Shown: positions 1 to 8,768 of the stretch, piece after piece | How positions within the stretch are numbered: the stretch's first letter is position 1 | Layout: every line of letters starts with the position of its first letter | Assembly (NCBI RefSeq): GCF_900543425.1 | Contig: NZ_UQRQ01000005.1 | Coordinates: 115,588 to 179,587 of the forward strand | Reading direction: 5' to 3' | Length of the DNA: 64,000 bases | Origin: an uncultured Sanguibacteroides sp. | GTDB lineage: Bacteria > Bacteroidota > Bacteroidia > Bacteroidales > Marinifilaceae | The notes under the pieces: generated by a model | What the model was told of the DNA's origin: nothing | The model's input: the letters and a program-made list of their open reading frames with translations, nothing else | The model's database searches: none | Translations under genes and position numbers: made by a program

Positions 1-21
1 AGGTGGAATTTCTTTGACTAA

Positions 22-53
22 TTTGATAATTTACAGATCATTTCCTATATTTG
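22..53 (+). promoter_or_regulatory. Bacteroidetes-type promoter of the MltF-like gene
   Basis: TTTG at 22-25 and TATATTTG at 46-53 are separated by 20 bases. This is a full match to the Bacteroidetes -33/-7 consensus (TTTG, TAnnTTTG). The -7 box ends only 4 bases before the ATG at 58, so the transcript would be leaderless or nearly so. Confidence 0.6.
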
Positions 54-57
54 TTGT

Positions 58-1446
58 ATGTACGTTATAAAAAAGATTACATACATACTGTTTTTCTTAT
101 GCTGCTTAAATGCCTGCAAAGCAAAACAAGAGGAACCTTTTGTATTTCCCAAACCGGGTTTATTGGAAGAAATCACGAAACGAGGCGTATTAAATGTCTG
201 TACTTACTATAACACGACCGATTACTATGTTTACAAAGGCGTCACAAAAGGTTTTCATTACGAACTCGTCAAAGATTTTGCCGATTACCTCGGAGTAAAG
301 CTACATGTTGAGGTAAACTCGGATATGGAAGAGTGCATTCAGGAATTAAACGAAGGGAAATACGACCTGATCGCCATGAGTCTCTCTGTCTCTGAAAACC
401 GAAAGAAAAAAATCCTCTTCACGAACCCTTTCTTCAAAACCCATAGCGTACTCGTGCAAAATAAAAAACGAAAGGAACATATCGATTCGCTATCGCAACT
501 GTCGGGCAAAGATATTTATATCCAAAAAGGTACTTTCTATGAAGAATTCTTACAACAGCTAAAGGACTCATTACACTTGGAATTCAACATTTCTCCCTTA
601 ACGGAAGCAACATACGAAGACATTCTGGTCATGGTAGAAAATAACGAAGTGGAATTTACCGTCACAGACCACAATATAGCCAAAATAGCTGCGCATTACA
701 TGCCCTATCTGGATTACAGCCTGCACTTATCCGACGAATTTCCCATTGCTTGGGGGACGGCATTAAACGGTATTCTCCTTACCGAAGAACTAAACGCGTG
801 GTTAAACAACATTAAAAAAAGCGGCAAATTCAATGTTCTATACAACCGATATTTCAATAGTAGCTATGTGACATCCCTGCATAACTCCAAATACTACAAA
901 TTAAAAAACGGAAAGATATCCAGTTTTGATCCCATCATAAAAAAAGCGGCCCGGACAATGGGCTGGGATTGGCGATTACTGGCTGCCATCATTTTCCAGG
1001 AGTCCAAATTTGATCCGGAAGCGGTCTCATGGCTGGGAGCCGTAGGGTTAATGCAGGTCATGCCGGAAACAGCGCTCTCTCTCGGCATTGAAGATTATAC
1101 CGATCCGAAAGATAATATTCGAGCAGGAACAACTTACCTTAAACGCTTGGAAAAAATATTTTCTAAATACCCGTTGACAAAAGAAGATCAGATTAAATTT
1201 ACGTTAGCAGCCTATAATGCAGGCCCCGGACATGTCATAGATGCTATGAAATTAGCCGAGGCATATAATAAAGATCCATACATCTGGAATAATAATGTCG
1301 ATTATTTTCTACTCCATAAGTCCAATCCCGAATTTTATCGGGATACATTAATCCAGCATGGGTATTGTGACGGCAGACAAGCCTATGATTTTGTAAATAA
1401 TATCCTCGAAAATTATTCTCATTACAAGAACACGATTCCGGAATAA
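58..1446 (+). CDS. MltF-like membrane-bound lytic transglycosylase (SBP domain + SLT domain)
   Basis: A 462-residue lipoprotein that should cleave the peptidoglycan glycan strand non-hydrolytically from the periplasmic side of a membrane. The N-terminus is a short hydrophobic signal with a lipobox ending at Cys20 (LNAC). Residues about 38-275 resemble a family 3 periplasmic solute-binding domain (GVLNVCTYYN, YDLIAMSLSVSENRKK). Residues about 290-400 are a lytic transglycosylase fold with the catalytic Glu at residue 315 (FQESKFDP), followed by GAVGLMQVMP and AAYNAGPGH. This SBP+SLT order is that of E. coli MltF. It stands alone upstream of an unknown gene. The ATG at 58 is the only start that keeps the signal sequence. 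What the SBP domain senses cannot be read from sequence; in MltF it binds muropeptides or amino acids. Confidence 0.9.
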   Translation: MYVIKKITYILFFLCCLNACKAKQEEPFVFPKPGLLEEITKRGVLNVCTYYNTTDYYVYKGVTKGFHYELVKDFADYLGVKLHVEVNSDMEECIQELNEGKYDLIAMSLSVSENRKKKILFTNPFFKTHSVLVQNKKRKEHIDSLSQLSGKDIYIQKGTFYEEFLQQLKDSLHLEFNISPLTEATYEDILVMVENNEVEFTVTDHNIAKIAAHYMPYLDYSLHLSDEFPIAWGTALNGILLTEELNAWLNNIKKSGKFNVLYNRYFNSSYVTSLHNSKYYKLKNGKISSFDPIIKKAARTMGWDWRLLAAIIFQESKFDPEAVSWLGAVGLMQVMPETALSLGIEDYTDPKDNIRAGTTYLKRLEKIFSKYPLTKEDQIKFTLAAYNAGPGHVIDAMKLAEAYNKDPYIWNNNVDYFLLHKSNPEFYRDTLIQHGYCDGRQAYDFVNNILENYSHYKNTIPE

Positions 1447-1561
1447 AATTGAAACTCAGCCAAATTTAACAAAACTCGTTGTACGAATTATTGATTTGCA
1501 TATCTTTTTTTCATACCTTCGCATTTAGAACTTGTCATATTTTTATAATTATAGGAATAAT

Positions 1562-2311
1562 ATGCCTTACAGAAGATTACCCAATACGGATGCAGCCAGG
1601 ATACGTGCTTTGGAAACAGCATTGAAGAACGAAGCATCTTCGGATTTTAACGATTTGCCTTTTTCTCCTTCGTTGAAACAAAAAATAGAGTTCTTTTTAC
1701 CCAAATTCAAAACGGCTATTACCAATTCACAAGTGGCAAGAGACAAACAAAACGTCAATAGCCGAAAATACGCGGAATACACCAGAAAGGCAAAGTTATA
1801 CATATCCCATTTTTTACAAGTATTGAATTTTACCATTGCCCGCGGAGAATTAAAACCCTCGTCCCGAACTTTTTACGGGTTAGACGAGAACAATTCAAAA
1901 CTCCCTCCTTTGATTAGCGAACAAGATTTATTGGAATGGGGAGCCAAGATAATCAACGGAGAACAGGAACGGACTCGCAACGGAGGAGGTAATCCCGTCT
2001 ATAGCCCCTCTATCGCTTTAGTAAAAGTCAATTATGAAAACTTTAAGCAGGGATATGCTTCTCAAAAACAATTTCAACAGAACTCGGCACGTTGTTGCGC
2101 AGAAGTAGCTCAATTCCGTAGCGAAGCGGACGAATACATTCTGACTTTATGGAATGAGATAGAAGATTATTACATGGAAATAGAAGACGAGGAAGAGCGC
2201 CGTAAAAAATGTGAATACTACGGTTTAATATATGTCTTTCGACGAGGAGAAAAAGAGAAGATTAAAAGACAGAAAGAAGCTGAACGCATTACATTAAAAT
2301 TGCCTTTTTGA
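1562..2311 (+). CDS. Conserved hypothetical protein (MPYRRLPNTD family)
   Basis: A 249-residue soluble protein of unknown function. The start is set at the ATG at 1562, giving MPYRRLPNTDAAR; the upstream in-frame TTG at 1532 is less likely. I recall proteins with this N-terminus in other Bacteroidales, all uncharacterised. There is no signal peptide or membrane segment. It is mostly helical and rich in charged residues, with an acidic stretch near residues 205-215 (MEIEDEEERRKKCEYYG). It contains PSIALVKVNYENFKQGY, which could suggest a structural or nucleic-acid-associated role, but no motif proves it. The stop codon lies inside a long terminator hairpin shared with the convergent hydG-type gene. 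Confidence 0.8.
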   Translation: MPYRRLPNTDAARIRALETALKNEASSDFNDLPFSPSLKQKIEFFLPKFKTAITNSQVARDKQNVNSRKYAEYTRKAKLYISHFLQVLNFTIARGELKPSSRTFYGLDENNSKLPPLISEQDLLEWGAKIINGEQERTRNGGGNPVYSPSIALVKVNYENFKQGYASQKQFQQNSARCCAEVAQFRSEADEYILTLWNEIEDYYMEIEDEEERRKKCEYYGLIYVFRRGEKEKIKRQKEAERITLKLPF

Positions 2312-2333
2312 ATAAACAAAAAGGCAATTTTAA
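2294..2333. terminator. Bidirectional terminator overlapping a stop codon
   Basis: A perfect 16-bp inverted repeat, 2294-2309 against 2318-2333, has an 8-base loop with A-rich and T-rich outer parts. The left arm is the last part of the upstream coding region and its stop codon. It can serve both the plus-strand gene ending at 2311 and the minus-strand gene ending at 2350. Confidence 0.85.
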
Positions 2334-2349
2334 TATTACAAAGTCCTTA

Positions 2350-3849
2350 TTACATGTACAAATCACGCTCTCCTTTAGCGATACGATCGTAATAGGATTT
2401 AAAAGTAGGTAATAACTTCTTATCCTTAAAGAAAGAGGTACGTTCTATCTCTCGTAACTCTCTTTCGATCAATTGCTCTCCTACCGCCTTGGTCTCAGGA
2501 GAAGCGTAGTCATTCAAATATTCCCGGAACGTTAAAACGGCATTCAGCTTACAGAATTTTCCCTCTACACCTTTTTCCAATAAATTCATAATCTTGTCTC
2601 CCGTACGACCACAACGATAGCCGGCTGTACAGAACGAAGTAATCATTCCATCCTGAGCCAATTCCCGAATCACTTCGTCCAAACTTCGTTGGTCTCCCAA
2701 CATAAACTGAACTTTATCCGAATTTTCCTCTTGACGCAATTTCTTTGAATAAGCCCCGATACCTATTTTAGAAGAAGCATCTGTCTGTGTACATCCCAGA
2801 TGAATCAATTCCCTTCTAAACTCGGGATTCTCTCTGGCTGTCACTATTAATCCCGTGTAAGGAATAGCCAAACGTATAACAGTTACCAATCGCCTGGTGG
2901 CCTCATCCGTCACCAGGTAAGGCGAATGCTCGCTAATAAAAGATCCCGGAGCAGGCTGCATACGGGGGAAAGAAACCGTATGAGGCCCTATACCGAATTG
3001 TCGCTCCAAATCCAAAGCATGATGTAATAGCCCCATCACTTCAAAACGCCAATCGTATAGACCGAACAAAGCCCCAATGGCGACATCATCGATACCGGCA
3101 TCCATAGCCCGGTGCATCGCGTAAAGCCGCCATCCGTAATTTCCCTTAATCGTATGGGCCGGATGTAATTCGGCATAACGTCCCCGGTGATACGTCTCTT
3201 GGAATACCTGGTAAGTACCGATACCGGCACGCCACAATTTCTTCAGATCCGCGATCTCCATGGGAGCCGCATTCACGTTCACCCGACGAATATTATTAAA
3301 TCCGCTTCCGGTGGGAGTCGTCCGTTTAGTTGCATATATCGTTGAAATGGAATCAGCCATATAATCGGCACTATTCTTCGGATGTTCTCCGTAAACGGCA
3401 ATCATCCTCTTATGCCCCTCGTCGATAACGGCTGCCGTCTCCTCACGTACCTCATCCATTGTCAAAACATGACGTTTCTCCTCTTTATTCTCGGCGCGGA
3501 AGCCACAATACACACAACTATTTACACATAGATTCGACAGATATAGGGGAGCAAAAAAGACGATACGATTATCGTATACCCGTCTTTTTACTTCTAACGC
3601 CGCTTCCTGCATCTCCTGCAATAACTCCGGATCCTCCACGTTCAATAAAGTAGCCGTTTCGGCAGGAGTCAAAATTTTAATCTCCAACGACTTTTTTATA
3701 ATATCACGTACTTTTTGCCTATCGGGATTTTTCTGGCGTTCCAGTTCCTGAAATATCTCGACTTCATTGATAAAATCCTTTCCATTAACCAGGTATTTAT
3801 CAATTTCAGCCTGTTTAATCACATTTTTTGTCCAATCTTTTACGTCCAT
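2350..3849 (-). CDS. hydG: HydG-type radical SAM tyrosine lyase ([FeFe]-hydrogenase maturation), variant C-terminal cluster motif
   Basis: A 499-residue radical SAM enzyme of the HydG family. HydG splits tyrosine into p-cresol and dehydroglycine and makes the CO/CN ligands of the [FeFe]-hydrogenase H-cluster. The SAM cluster motif is C108-x3-C112-x2-C115 (CVNSCVYCGF). HydG-like segments follow (GEHPKNSADYM, RRVNVNAAPM, TYQVFQETYH, SFPRMQPAPGS). In the C-terminal domain the usual CX2CX22C of the auxiliary cluster reads C407-x2-G410-x2-C413-x19-C433: the second Cys is Gly (codon GGC at 2620-2622), and a new Cys lies three residues on. No hydE, hydF or hydrogenase gene is in the window. It could be a true HydG with altered ligation or a relative with another job. 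The symbol refers to the family. Confidence 0.85.
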   Translation of the reverse strand: MDVKDWTKNVIKQAEIDKYLVNGKDFINEVEIFQELERQKNPDRQKVRDIIKKSLEIKILTPAETATLLNVEDPELLQEMQEAALEVKRRVYDNRIVFFAPLYLSNLCVNSCVYCGFRAENKEEKRHVLTMDEVREETAAVIDEGHKRMIAVYGEHPKNSADYMADSISTIYATKRTTPTGSGFNNIRRVNVNAAPMEIADLKKLWRAGIGTYQVFQETYHRGRYAELHPAHTIKGNYGWRLYAMHRAMDAGIDDVAIGALFGLYDWRFEVMGLLHHALDLERQFGIGPHTVSFPRMQPAPGSFISEHSPYLVTDEATRRLVTVIRLAIPYTGLIVTARENPEFRRELIHLGCTQTDASSKIGIGAYSKKLRQEENSDKVQFMLGDQRSLDEVIRELAQDGMITSFCTAGYRCGRTGDKIMNLLEKGVEGKFCKLNAVLTFREYLNDYASPETKAVGEQLIERELREIERTSFFKDKKLLPTFKSYYDRIAKGERDLYM

Positions 3850-4005
3850 CTCTATATTTTTATATCACGATCTACACGAGTATAAATCGCAGATTCTTTT
3901 CTTATTGACAAAGATCAGCATTAATTTTATATTATTACAGTATTATCCTATTCTTATTTTCGATGGGAATATAGAGAAAATCAATGCCTTCTTACTCGTA
4001 AACGA

Positions 4006-4455
4006 TCAACCCAACAACTCTTTAACCTTTGCCGAAATAACTTTTCCCTCGGCAACACCAGCCAGCTCTTTTGATGCAATCCCCATTACTTTCCCCATAT
4101 CTTTAGCCGATGTTGCTCCTACCTTCTCTATAATCCCTTTCAGTGCTGCAACCAGCTCTTCCTCCGTCAATGGTTTGGGTAAAAACTCATTCAGTACCTC
4201 GACCTGTGCCATTTCATGGGAAAACAGATCTTCCCGGCCTTGCTGCTTATAAATATCTGCAGCATCCCGTCCCTGCTTAGCCAACTTCTGTATGATCTTA
4301 ACACTCTCATTATCGGAAATCGAATCTCCCGCCCCCGGAACGGATTTAGCTTCAATAAACACTTTCTTTATATTTCTCAATACTTCAAGACGTACCGTAT
4401 CCTTAGCTTTCATGGCTTCCATGATGCCCTTGCTAACTCTTTCTTCTATTGTCAT
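4006..4455 (-). CDS. yqeY: GatB/YqeY domain protein
   Basis: A 149-residue small helical protein of the YqeY family, related to the tail domain of the GatB subunit of tRNA-dependent amidotransferase. Typical segments are ERVSKGIMEAMKAKD, LRNIKKVFIEAKS, QEAKQGRDAA-like KLAKQGRDAADIYKQQ and FLPKPLTEEEL, ending in MGKVMGIASKELAGVAEGK. The length is normal for stand-alone YqeY. Its function is not settled; a tRNA-related role is inferred from the GatB similarity. It is transcribed toward hydG across a 156-base gap that shows no hairpin. Confidence 0.92.
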   Translation of the reverse strand: MTIEERVSKGIMEAMKAKDTVRLEVLRNIKKVFIEAKSVPGAGDSISDNESVKIIQKLAKQGRDAADIYKQQGREDLFSHEMAQVEVLNEFLPKPLTEEELVAALKGIIEKVGATSAKDMGKVMGIASKELAGVAEGKVISAKVKELLG

Positions 4456-4520
4456 CTGATATTTTTTTTATTTTGAACATACGAAGTTACTATTAAATTC
4501 TCGCATTTTCAATCTCCCGC

Positions 4521-4551
4521 TTTCAATTTTCATAAACAAGGTGTAATTTTG
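4521..4551 (+). promoter_or_regulatory. Promoter of the MATE gene
   Basis: TTTC at 4521-4524 and TAATTTTG at 4544-4551 are 19 bases apart, close to the Bacteroidetes TTTG/TAnnTTTG pattern. The start codon is at 4570, giving a leader of about 13 bases. Confidence 0.5.
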
Positions 4552-4569
4552 TATCTTAAATAAGCATAG

Positions 4570-5901
4570 ATGAAGACAAGCATAAGCAACAAAATCATAT
4601 GGAACATCGCCTATCCTATTATTCTGGGAAGTTTGGCACAAACTTTAATTACACTTACCGATACCGCCTTTCTGGGGAGAGTCAGCGAAATTGCTCTCGG
4701 GGCTTCAGCCATGGCCGGAATCTACTATTACGTCTTTTCGACTCTGGCATGGGGATTTTCCATCGGTATCCAAATTATTGTGGCGAGACGTCTCGGAGAG
4801 GGCAAGCTTAACCGGATCGGAATTGTATTCGAACATGGACTTTTTTTCGTCACTTTTTTAGGTCTCTCCCTTTTTCTTATACAGCATTATTTTACAAAAG
4901 ATCTGTTGGAAAAGGCAATCCACTCTCCCAATATATATGCTGCCGCCATGGAATATATGTCATTCCGGCATTACGGTATTATCTTCGTTTGTTTTAACTT
5001 TCTGTACCGGGCTCTTTATATCGGATTATCAAATACCAAGATCATCGGATATTCGACAGCTGTTATGGCCGTCGTAAACGTAATTTTCAATTACCTTTTG
5101 ATTTTTGGAAAATTCGGTTTTCCCAACCTGGGAGTCGGTGGAGCTGCCCTTGCTTCCGTTATGGCTGAAATTTCCGCCTTCCTTTTTTTCACCCTGTATA
5201 CCTTACTTAAACTTCCCCTCAAACAATACGCTCTATTTAGTTTCCACAAAATAGAAGGATGGCTTATGGGAACTATTTTAAAAACAGCCTTCCCTACCAT
5301 GTTACAAAAACTGCTCTCTTTCGGAACCTGGTTTATTTTTTTCATCTTGGTAGAACACATGGGTGAACGGCCTATCGCCATCACCATAGTGGTTCGAAGT
5401 GTTTATATGCTTATCGTCATTCCGGTATTTGGCTTCGGAGCTACAGCCAATACATTGACAAGCAGACTAATCGGAGAACAAAGGCAAAAAGAGGTTATGC
5501 CTATGCTTACAAAAGTCATTCGCCTTTCCATCTTAAGTGTTCTCCCCGTATTAGCCATCTGTTATCTATTCCCACAACAAGTACTATCCATCTATTCGGA
5601 TAGCAGCGAACTGATTCAAGCATCCGTTAACTCCCTGTATGTTGTCGGCTTGGCCGCACTCGCTCTCTGTTTCGGAATCACTTTTTTCGAGGCTATCTCC
5701 GGAACGGGAAACACCACTCACGCTCTTATCTTGGAAACCCTCGTACTTATCCTATATACAGCCCAAATTTGGTTTTTGGCAAGCGTGTTGCAAACGTCAG
5801 TCGAATTCGTGTGGACGGTAGAAATTACCTATGGCTTGTGTATCGGCTTTATCTCCTTACTTTATATGAAATATTTCCGGTGGCAAAAACACAAATTATA
5901 A
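4570..5901 (+). CDS. MATE family efflux transporter
   Basis: A 443-residue inner-membrane protein of the multidrug and toxin extrusion family, which exports organic cations or drugs against Na+ or H+. About 12 hydrophobic segments fill its length. Typical MATE features are the N-terminal NIAYPIILGSLAQTLITLTDTAFLGRV, with the family's P and D residues, and GAAALASVMAE-like GVGGAALASVMAE before the second half (about residue 195). The second half starts near residue 235 (AFPTMLQKLLSFGTWF). Length is normal. The downstream lytic transglycosylase begins 31 bases after the stop and may be co-transcribed. The substrate cannot be predicted. Confidence 0.93.
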   Translation: MKTSISNKIIWNIAYPIILGSLAQTLITLTDTAFLGRVSEIALGASAMAGIYYYVFSTLAWGFSIGIQIIVARRLGEGKLNRIGIVFEHGLFFVTFLGLSLFLIQHYFTKDLLEKAIHSPNIYAAAMEYMSFRHYGIIFVCFNFLYRALYIGLSNTKIIGYSTAVMAVVNVIFNYLLIFGKFGFPNLGVGGAALASVMAEISAFLFFTLYTLLKLPLKQYALFSFHKIEGWLMGTILKTAFPTMLQKLLSFGTWFIFFILVEHMGERPIAITIVVRSVYMLIVIPVFGFGATANTLTSRLIGEQRQKEVMPMLTKVIRLSILSVLPVLAICYLFPQQVLSIYSDSSELIQASVNSLYVVGLAALALCFGITFFEAISGTGNTTHALILETLVLILYTAQIWFLASVLQTSVEFVWTVEITYGLCIGFISLLYMKYFRWQKHKL

Positions 5902-5932
5902 TTAAGGGAATTTATATTAACCTAAAAAACGC

Positions 5933-6931
5933 ATGACGATAGCTATACATGCAAGGAAAATAGGTATAAATGTATTATATTCGAAAATTAAAATAGAAAA
6001 AAACGTGAAGAAAGAAACCATTATAAAAATCCTGTTCTTTATTGTACTACTCGATACGGCCGCAATCATCTATCTTATTTATCGTCCCGCCACATTAGAG
6101 GTTCAACATGTATCGAAGGTCGTTCCCATGTTAAAACCATCGGATATTTACTGCCCGGAAACGTTCAATTTAGCAGGCGAGTATGTACCTTTAAAAAGAA
6201 CCGATATTGCTGAATCATTTCGCAAAGAGCTCATTGTCAATACTTATTTACACTCTCACACGATCCAGATATTAAAGAATGTTTCCCGGTATTTTCCTAT
6301 CATAGAACCGATACTGGAAGAAGAGGGGATTCCCGATGATTTCAAGTACCTCGCCGTCATCGAAAGTAGCCTGAATCCCTTGGCCGTATCTCCTGCCGGA
6401 GCTGTCGGCTTATGGCAATTCATGAGTGGTACGGCAAAAGAACTGGGTATGGAAGTAAATAAAATCGTAGATGAACGATATCATATTGAAAAATCGACCA
6501 GAGCAGCTTGTGCATACCTTAAAAAAGCAAAAGAAAAATTCGGTTCCTGGGTAATGGCCGCAGCTTCCTATAACGCAGGGATGAATATGCTAACAAGACA
6601 AATCAATATTCAAAAAGAGAACAACTATTACGATCTTCTTTTAGGGGAAGAGACAGGAAGATATGTATTCCGGATCATGGCAATGAAGCAAATTATCGAG
6701 TATCCTCACCTATACGATTTTCACGTATCGGAAAAATACGAACCGGAAAAATGTGACGATATCAAAGTCGATAAAAACATCAAAGACCTGGCTCACTTTG
6801 CCAACACCCACGGAATATCTTACAAAACTTTAAAACGCTTCAATCCTTGGCTCAGGGCAAATACATTACATGCCTCCGAGAAGAAAAGCTATTACATCGC
6901 AATTCCCTGTCACCCTGAAAAATACAGATAA
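5933..6931 (+). CDS. MltD-like lytic transglycosylase with degenerate LysM-like tail
   Basis: A membrane-anchored murein lytic transglycosylase. As written it has 332 residues from the ATG at 5933; a GTG at 6005 (MKKETIIKILFF) would give a shorter, more typical N-terminus and is equally possible. One membrane segment (ILFFIVLLDTAAIIYLIY) is followed by the family 1 SLT domain at about residues 110-240. This carries the catalytic Glu in VIESSLNPLAVSPAGAVGLWQFM and the later ASYNAGMN motif. The last 60 residues (LAHFANTHGISYKTLKRFNPWLR) look like a worn LysM repeat. It lies between the MATE gene and a nucleoside kinase gene. It is the second of three murein hydrolases in this window. Confidence 0.9.
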   Translation: MTIAIHARKIGINVLYSKIKIEKNVKKETIIKILFFIVLLDTAAIIYLIYRPATLEVQHVSKVVPMLKPSDIYCPETFNLAGEYVPLKRTDIAESFRKELIVNTYLHSHTIQILKNVSRYFPIIEPILEEEGIPDDFKYLAVIESSLNPLAVSPAGAVGLWQFMSGTAKELGMEVNKIVDERYHIEKSTRAACAYLKKAKEKFGSWVMAAASYNAGMNMLTRQINIQKENNYYDLLLGEETGRYVFRIMAMKQIIEYPHLYDFHVSEKYEPEKCDDIKVDKNIKDLAHFANTHGISYKTLKRFNPWLRANTLHASEKKSYYIAIPCHPEKYR

Positions 6932-7007
6932 TCAAAGCGGCACGCAATTTGCATAATTACTCTCGTTGGCGTGAATGATTACCTCTAAACAATAAAACAT
7001 AAATACT

Positions 7008-8678
7008 ATGGAAAAGAATAAAATAACGATCTATTGTGAAAACAACAAACAAGAATATACGATTCCAACAGGATGTAGCTTAAAAGAGCTCAAGCAAATC
7101 GTATTTCCCCAGAATCACCAAAATATACTTGGAGCATTAGTCAATAACGAATTACAGGATTTACATTACGAGATATACAATCCCAAATGGATCAACTTTA
7201 TAGATGTTACGTCTCTCGACGGCTATAGCATTTATATCCGTTCTCTTATTTTTGTTCTCTATAAAGCCATAAAAACGCTTTTCCCAAAAAAAACATTGAT
7301 TATCGAATACTCCATCTCCAACGGTCTGTTCTGCCGGATCGCGAATAAGGATTTGATTCTCACGCCTGAAACGATCATGAGCCTGAAGGAAGAAATGACC
7401 AGAATCATCGAACAAAACACGGAGATAATACGCCGGGAAACACCCACGGAAGAAGCCATAAAAATTTTTCAACGGGAAGGTCTAAAAGACAAAAAACTTC
7501 TACTCTCCACTCGCGGTAAAATGTATACTTCGGTATATTCCATTAACGGCACCTCGGATTATTTTTACGGTACCCTTGCTCCGACCACAGGTTGCCTGAA
7601 AGTATTCGACTTAATCTCCTATAAAGACGGAATGTTGTTGATGTTACCCGATCGAAACAATCCGACGGAAATTTCACCTCTTATTCCCCAGGAAAAATTA
7701 TTCAATATTTTCAGCGAGTATAAACGCTGGGGAAAAATCCTGGAAGTTTCTCAAATCGGAGATCTGAACCAAATCATAGAAAAAAAACAGGTAGGGGCCA
7801 TGATTAAAATAAGTGAAGCACTACACGAGAAAAAAATCTCTCAAATAGCGGATTTAGTCAAAAAGAAACACAAAAAAGTCAAGGTCATCCTGATCGCCGG
7901 TCCTTCATCCTCCGGTAAAACAACATTTGGCAAGCGATTGGCCGTACAACTTATGGTCAATGGAATCAAGCCTGTAAATTTATCCTTGGATAACTACTTT
8001 GTTAACCGGGAAAATACACCCAGAGACGAAAAAGGAGAATACGATTTCGAAACCATTGACGCACTCGATATAGACACATTTAACGACAATATTTTACAGT
8101 TACTACAAGGAAATGAGGTCGAAATCCCAAAATTTTCCTTTGAAACAGGACAACGTTTTTACGATGGAGAAAAACTCAGGATCTCAAAGAATAACGTGAT
8201 TATCGTGGAAGGCATACACGGTCTAAACCCTCGCTTGACAGAGTTCCTGCCCCAAGAAAGTCTTTTCAAAATATTTATTTCGGCATTAACTTCAATATCC
8301 ATTGACGACCACAATATCATAAATCCTAAAGACAATCGTTTAATTCGACGGATGGTTCGCGATCACAAATACCGGGGGTACTCGGCATTGGATACCCTTA
8401 AGCGATGGGAAAGCGTATTGTCCGGAGAACAAAAACACATTGAACCCTACCAAGAAGAAGCAGATGTTATCTTTAATTCGGCTCTGGTGTACGAATTAGG
8501 AGCTCTTAAGCAACAAGCAGTCCCTTTACTGGAAGAGGTTCTGACCAAATACCCGGAACATTCCAAGGCACTTCGCCTTTTAAAGTTCTTCTCTTACGTA
8601 CAATCCGTTCCTACCAGAGAAATTCCACCGACGTCTATTATTCGTGAATTCCTCGGAGGCAGCTCTTTCAAATATTAA
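7008..8678 (+). CDS. Nucleoside (uridine-type) kinase with ThrRS-like N-terminal domains
   Basis: A 556-residue protein. Residues 1-70 resemble a TGS domain (ITIYCENNKQEYTIPTGCSLKEL). About 70-280 resemble the second additional domain of threonyl-tRNA synthetase. From about 285 on there is a phosphoribulokinase/uridine kinase fold with Walker A GPSSSGKTT near residue 298. Downstream are LDNYFVNRENTPRDEKGEYDFE and IVEGIHGLNP, typical of uridine kinases. It should phosphorylate a nucleoside, probably uridine or cytidine, using ATP or GTP. The same fused architecture is widespread in Bacteroidetes and Firmicutes, where it is annotated simply as nucleoside kinase. What the synthetase-like part does is not known. 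It is followed by a hairpin and a convergent phosphatase gene. Confidence 0.88.
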   Translation: MEKNKITIYCENNKQEYTIPTGCSLKELKQIVFPQNHQNILGALVNNELQDLHYEIYNPKWINFIDVTSLDGYSIYIRSLIFVLYKAIKTLFPKKTLIIEYSISNGLFCRIANKDLILTPETIMSLKEEMTRIIEQNTEIIRRETPTEEAIKIFQREGLKDKKLLLSTRGKMYTSVYSINGTSDYFYGTLAPTTGCLKVFDLISYKDGMLLMLPDRNNPTEISPLIPQEKLFNIFSEYKRWGKILEVSQIGDLNQIIEKKQVGAMIKISEALHEKKISQIADLVKKKHKKVKVILIAGPSSSGKTTFGKRLAVQLMVNGIKPVNLSLDNYFVNRENTPRDEKGEYDFETIDALDIDTFNDNILQLLQGNEVEIPKFSFETGQRFYDGEKLRISKNNVIIVEGIHGLNPRLTEFLPQESLFKIFISALTSISIDDHNIINPKDNRLIRRMVRDHKYRGYSALDTLKRWESVLSGEQKHIEPYQEEADVIFNSALVYELGALKQQAVPLLEEVLTKYPEHSKALRLLKFFSYVQSVPTREIPPTSIIREFLGGSSFKY

Positions 8679-8696
8679 CAAATTATAAATTAAGAG

Positions 8697-8740
8697 ATTC
8701 GGTGATTGAGCGATTGAATTTAATCTCTGAATCACCGAAT
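8697..8740. repeat. Imperfect palindrome of the intergenic repeat family
   Basis: A perfect 11-bp inverted repeat, 8697-8707 (ATTCGGTGATT) and 8730-8740 (AATCACCGAAT), extends inward with one or two mismatches (GAGCGATT / AATCTCTG). It lies between convergent genes and shares GATTnnGTGATT-like words with other spacers here. It may also stop transcription, but has no strong T-run. Confidence 0.65.
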
Positions 8741-8768
8741 TTATTTCGGTTTTACGGCTTTTTTACCG

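Noticed and set aside
3767..4252. A 161-codon plus-strand frame across the hydG/yqeY spacer.
   Set aside because: It is antisense to the ends of two clear genes and runs through their promoter region.
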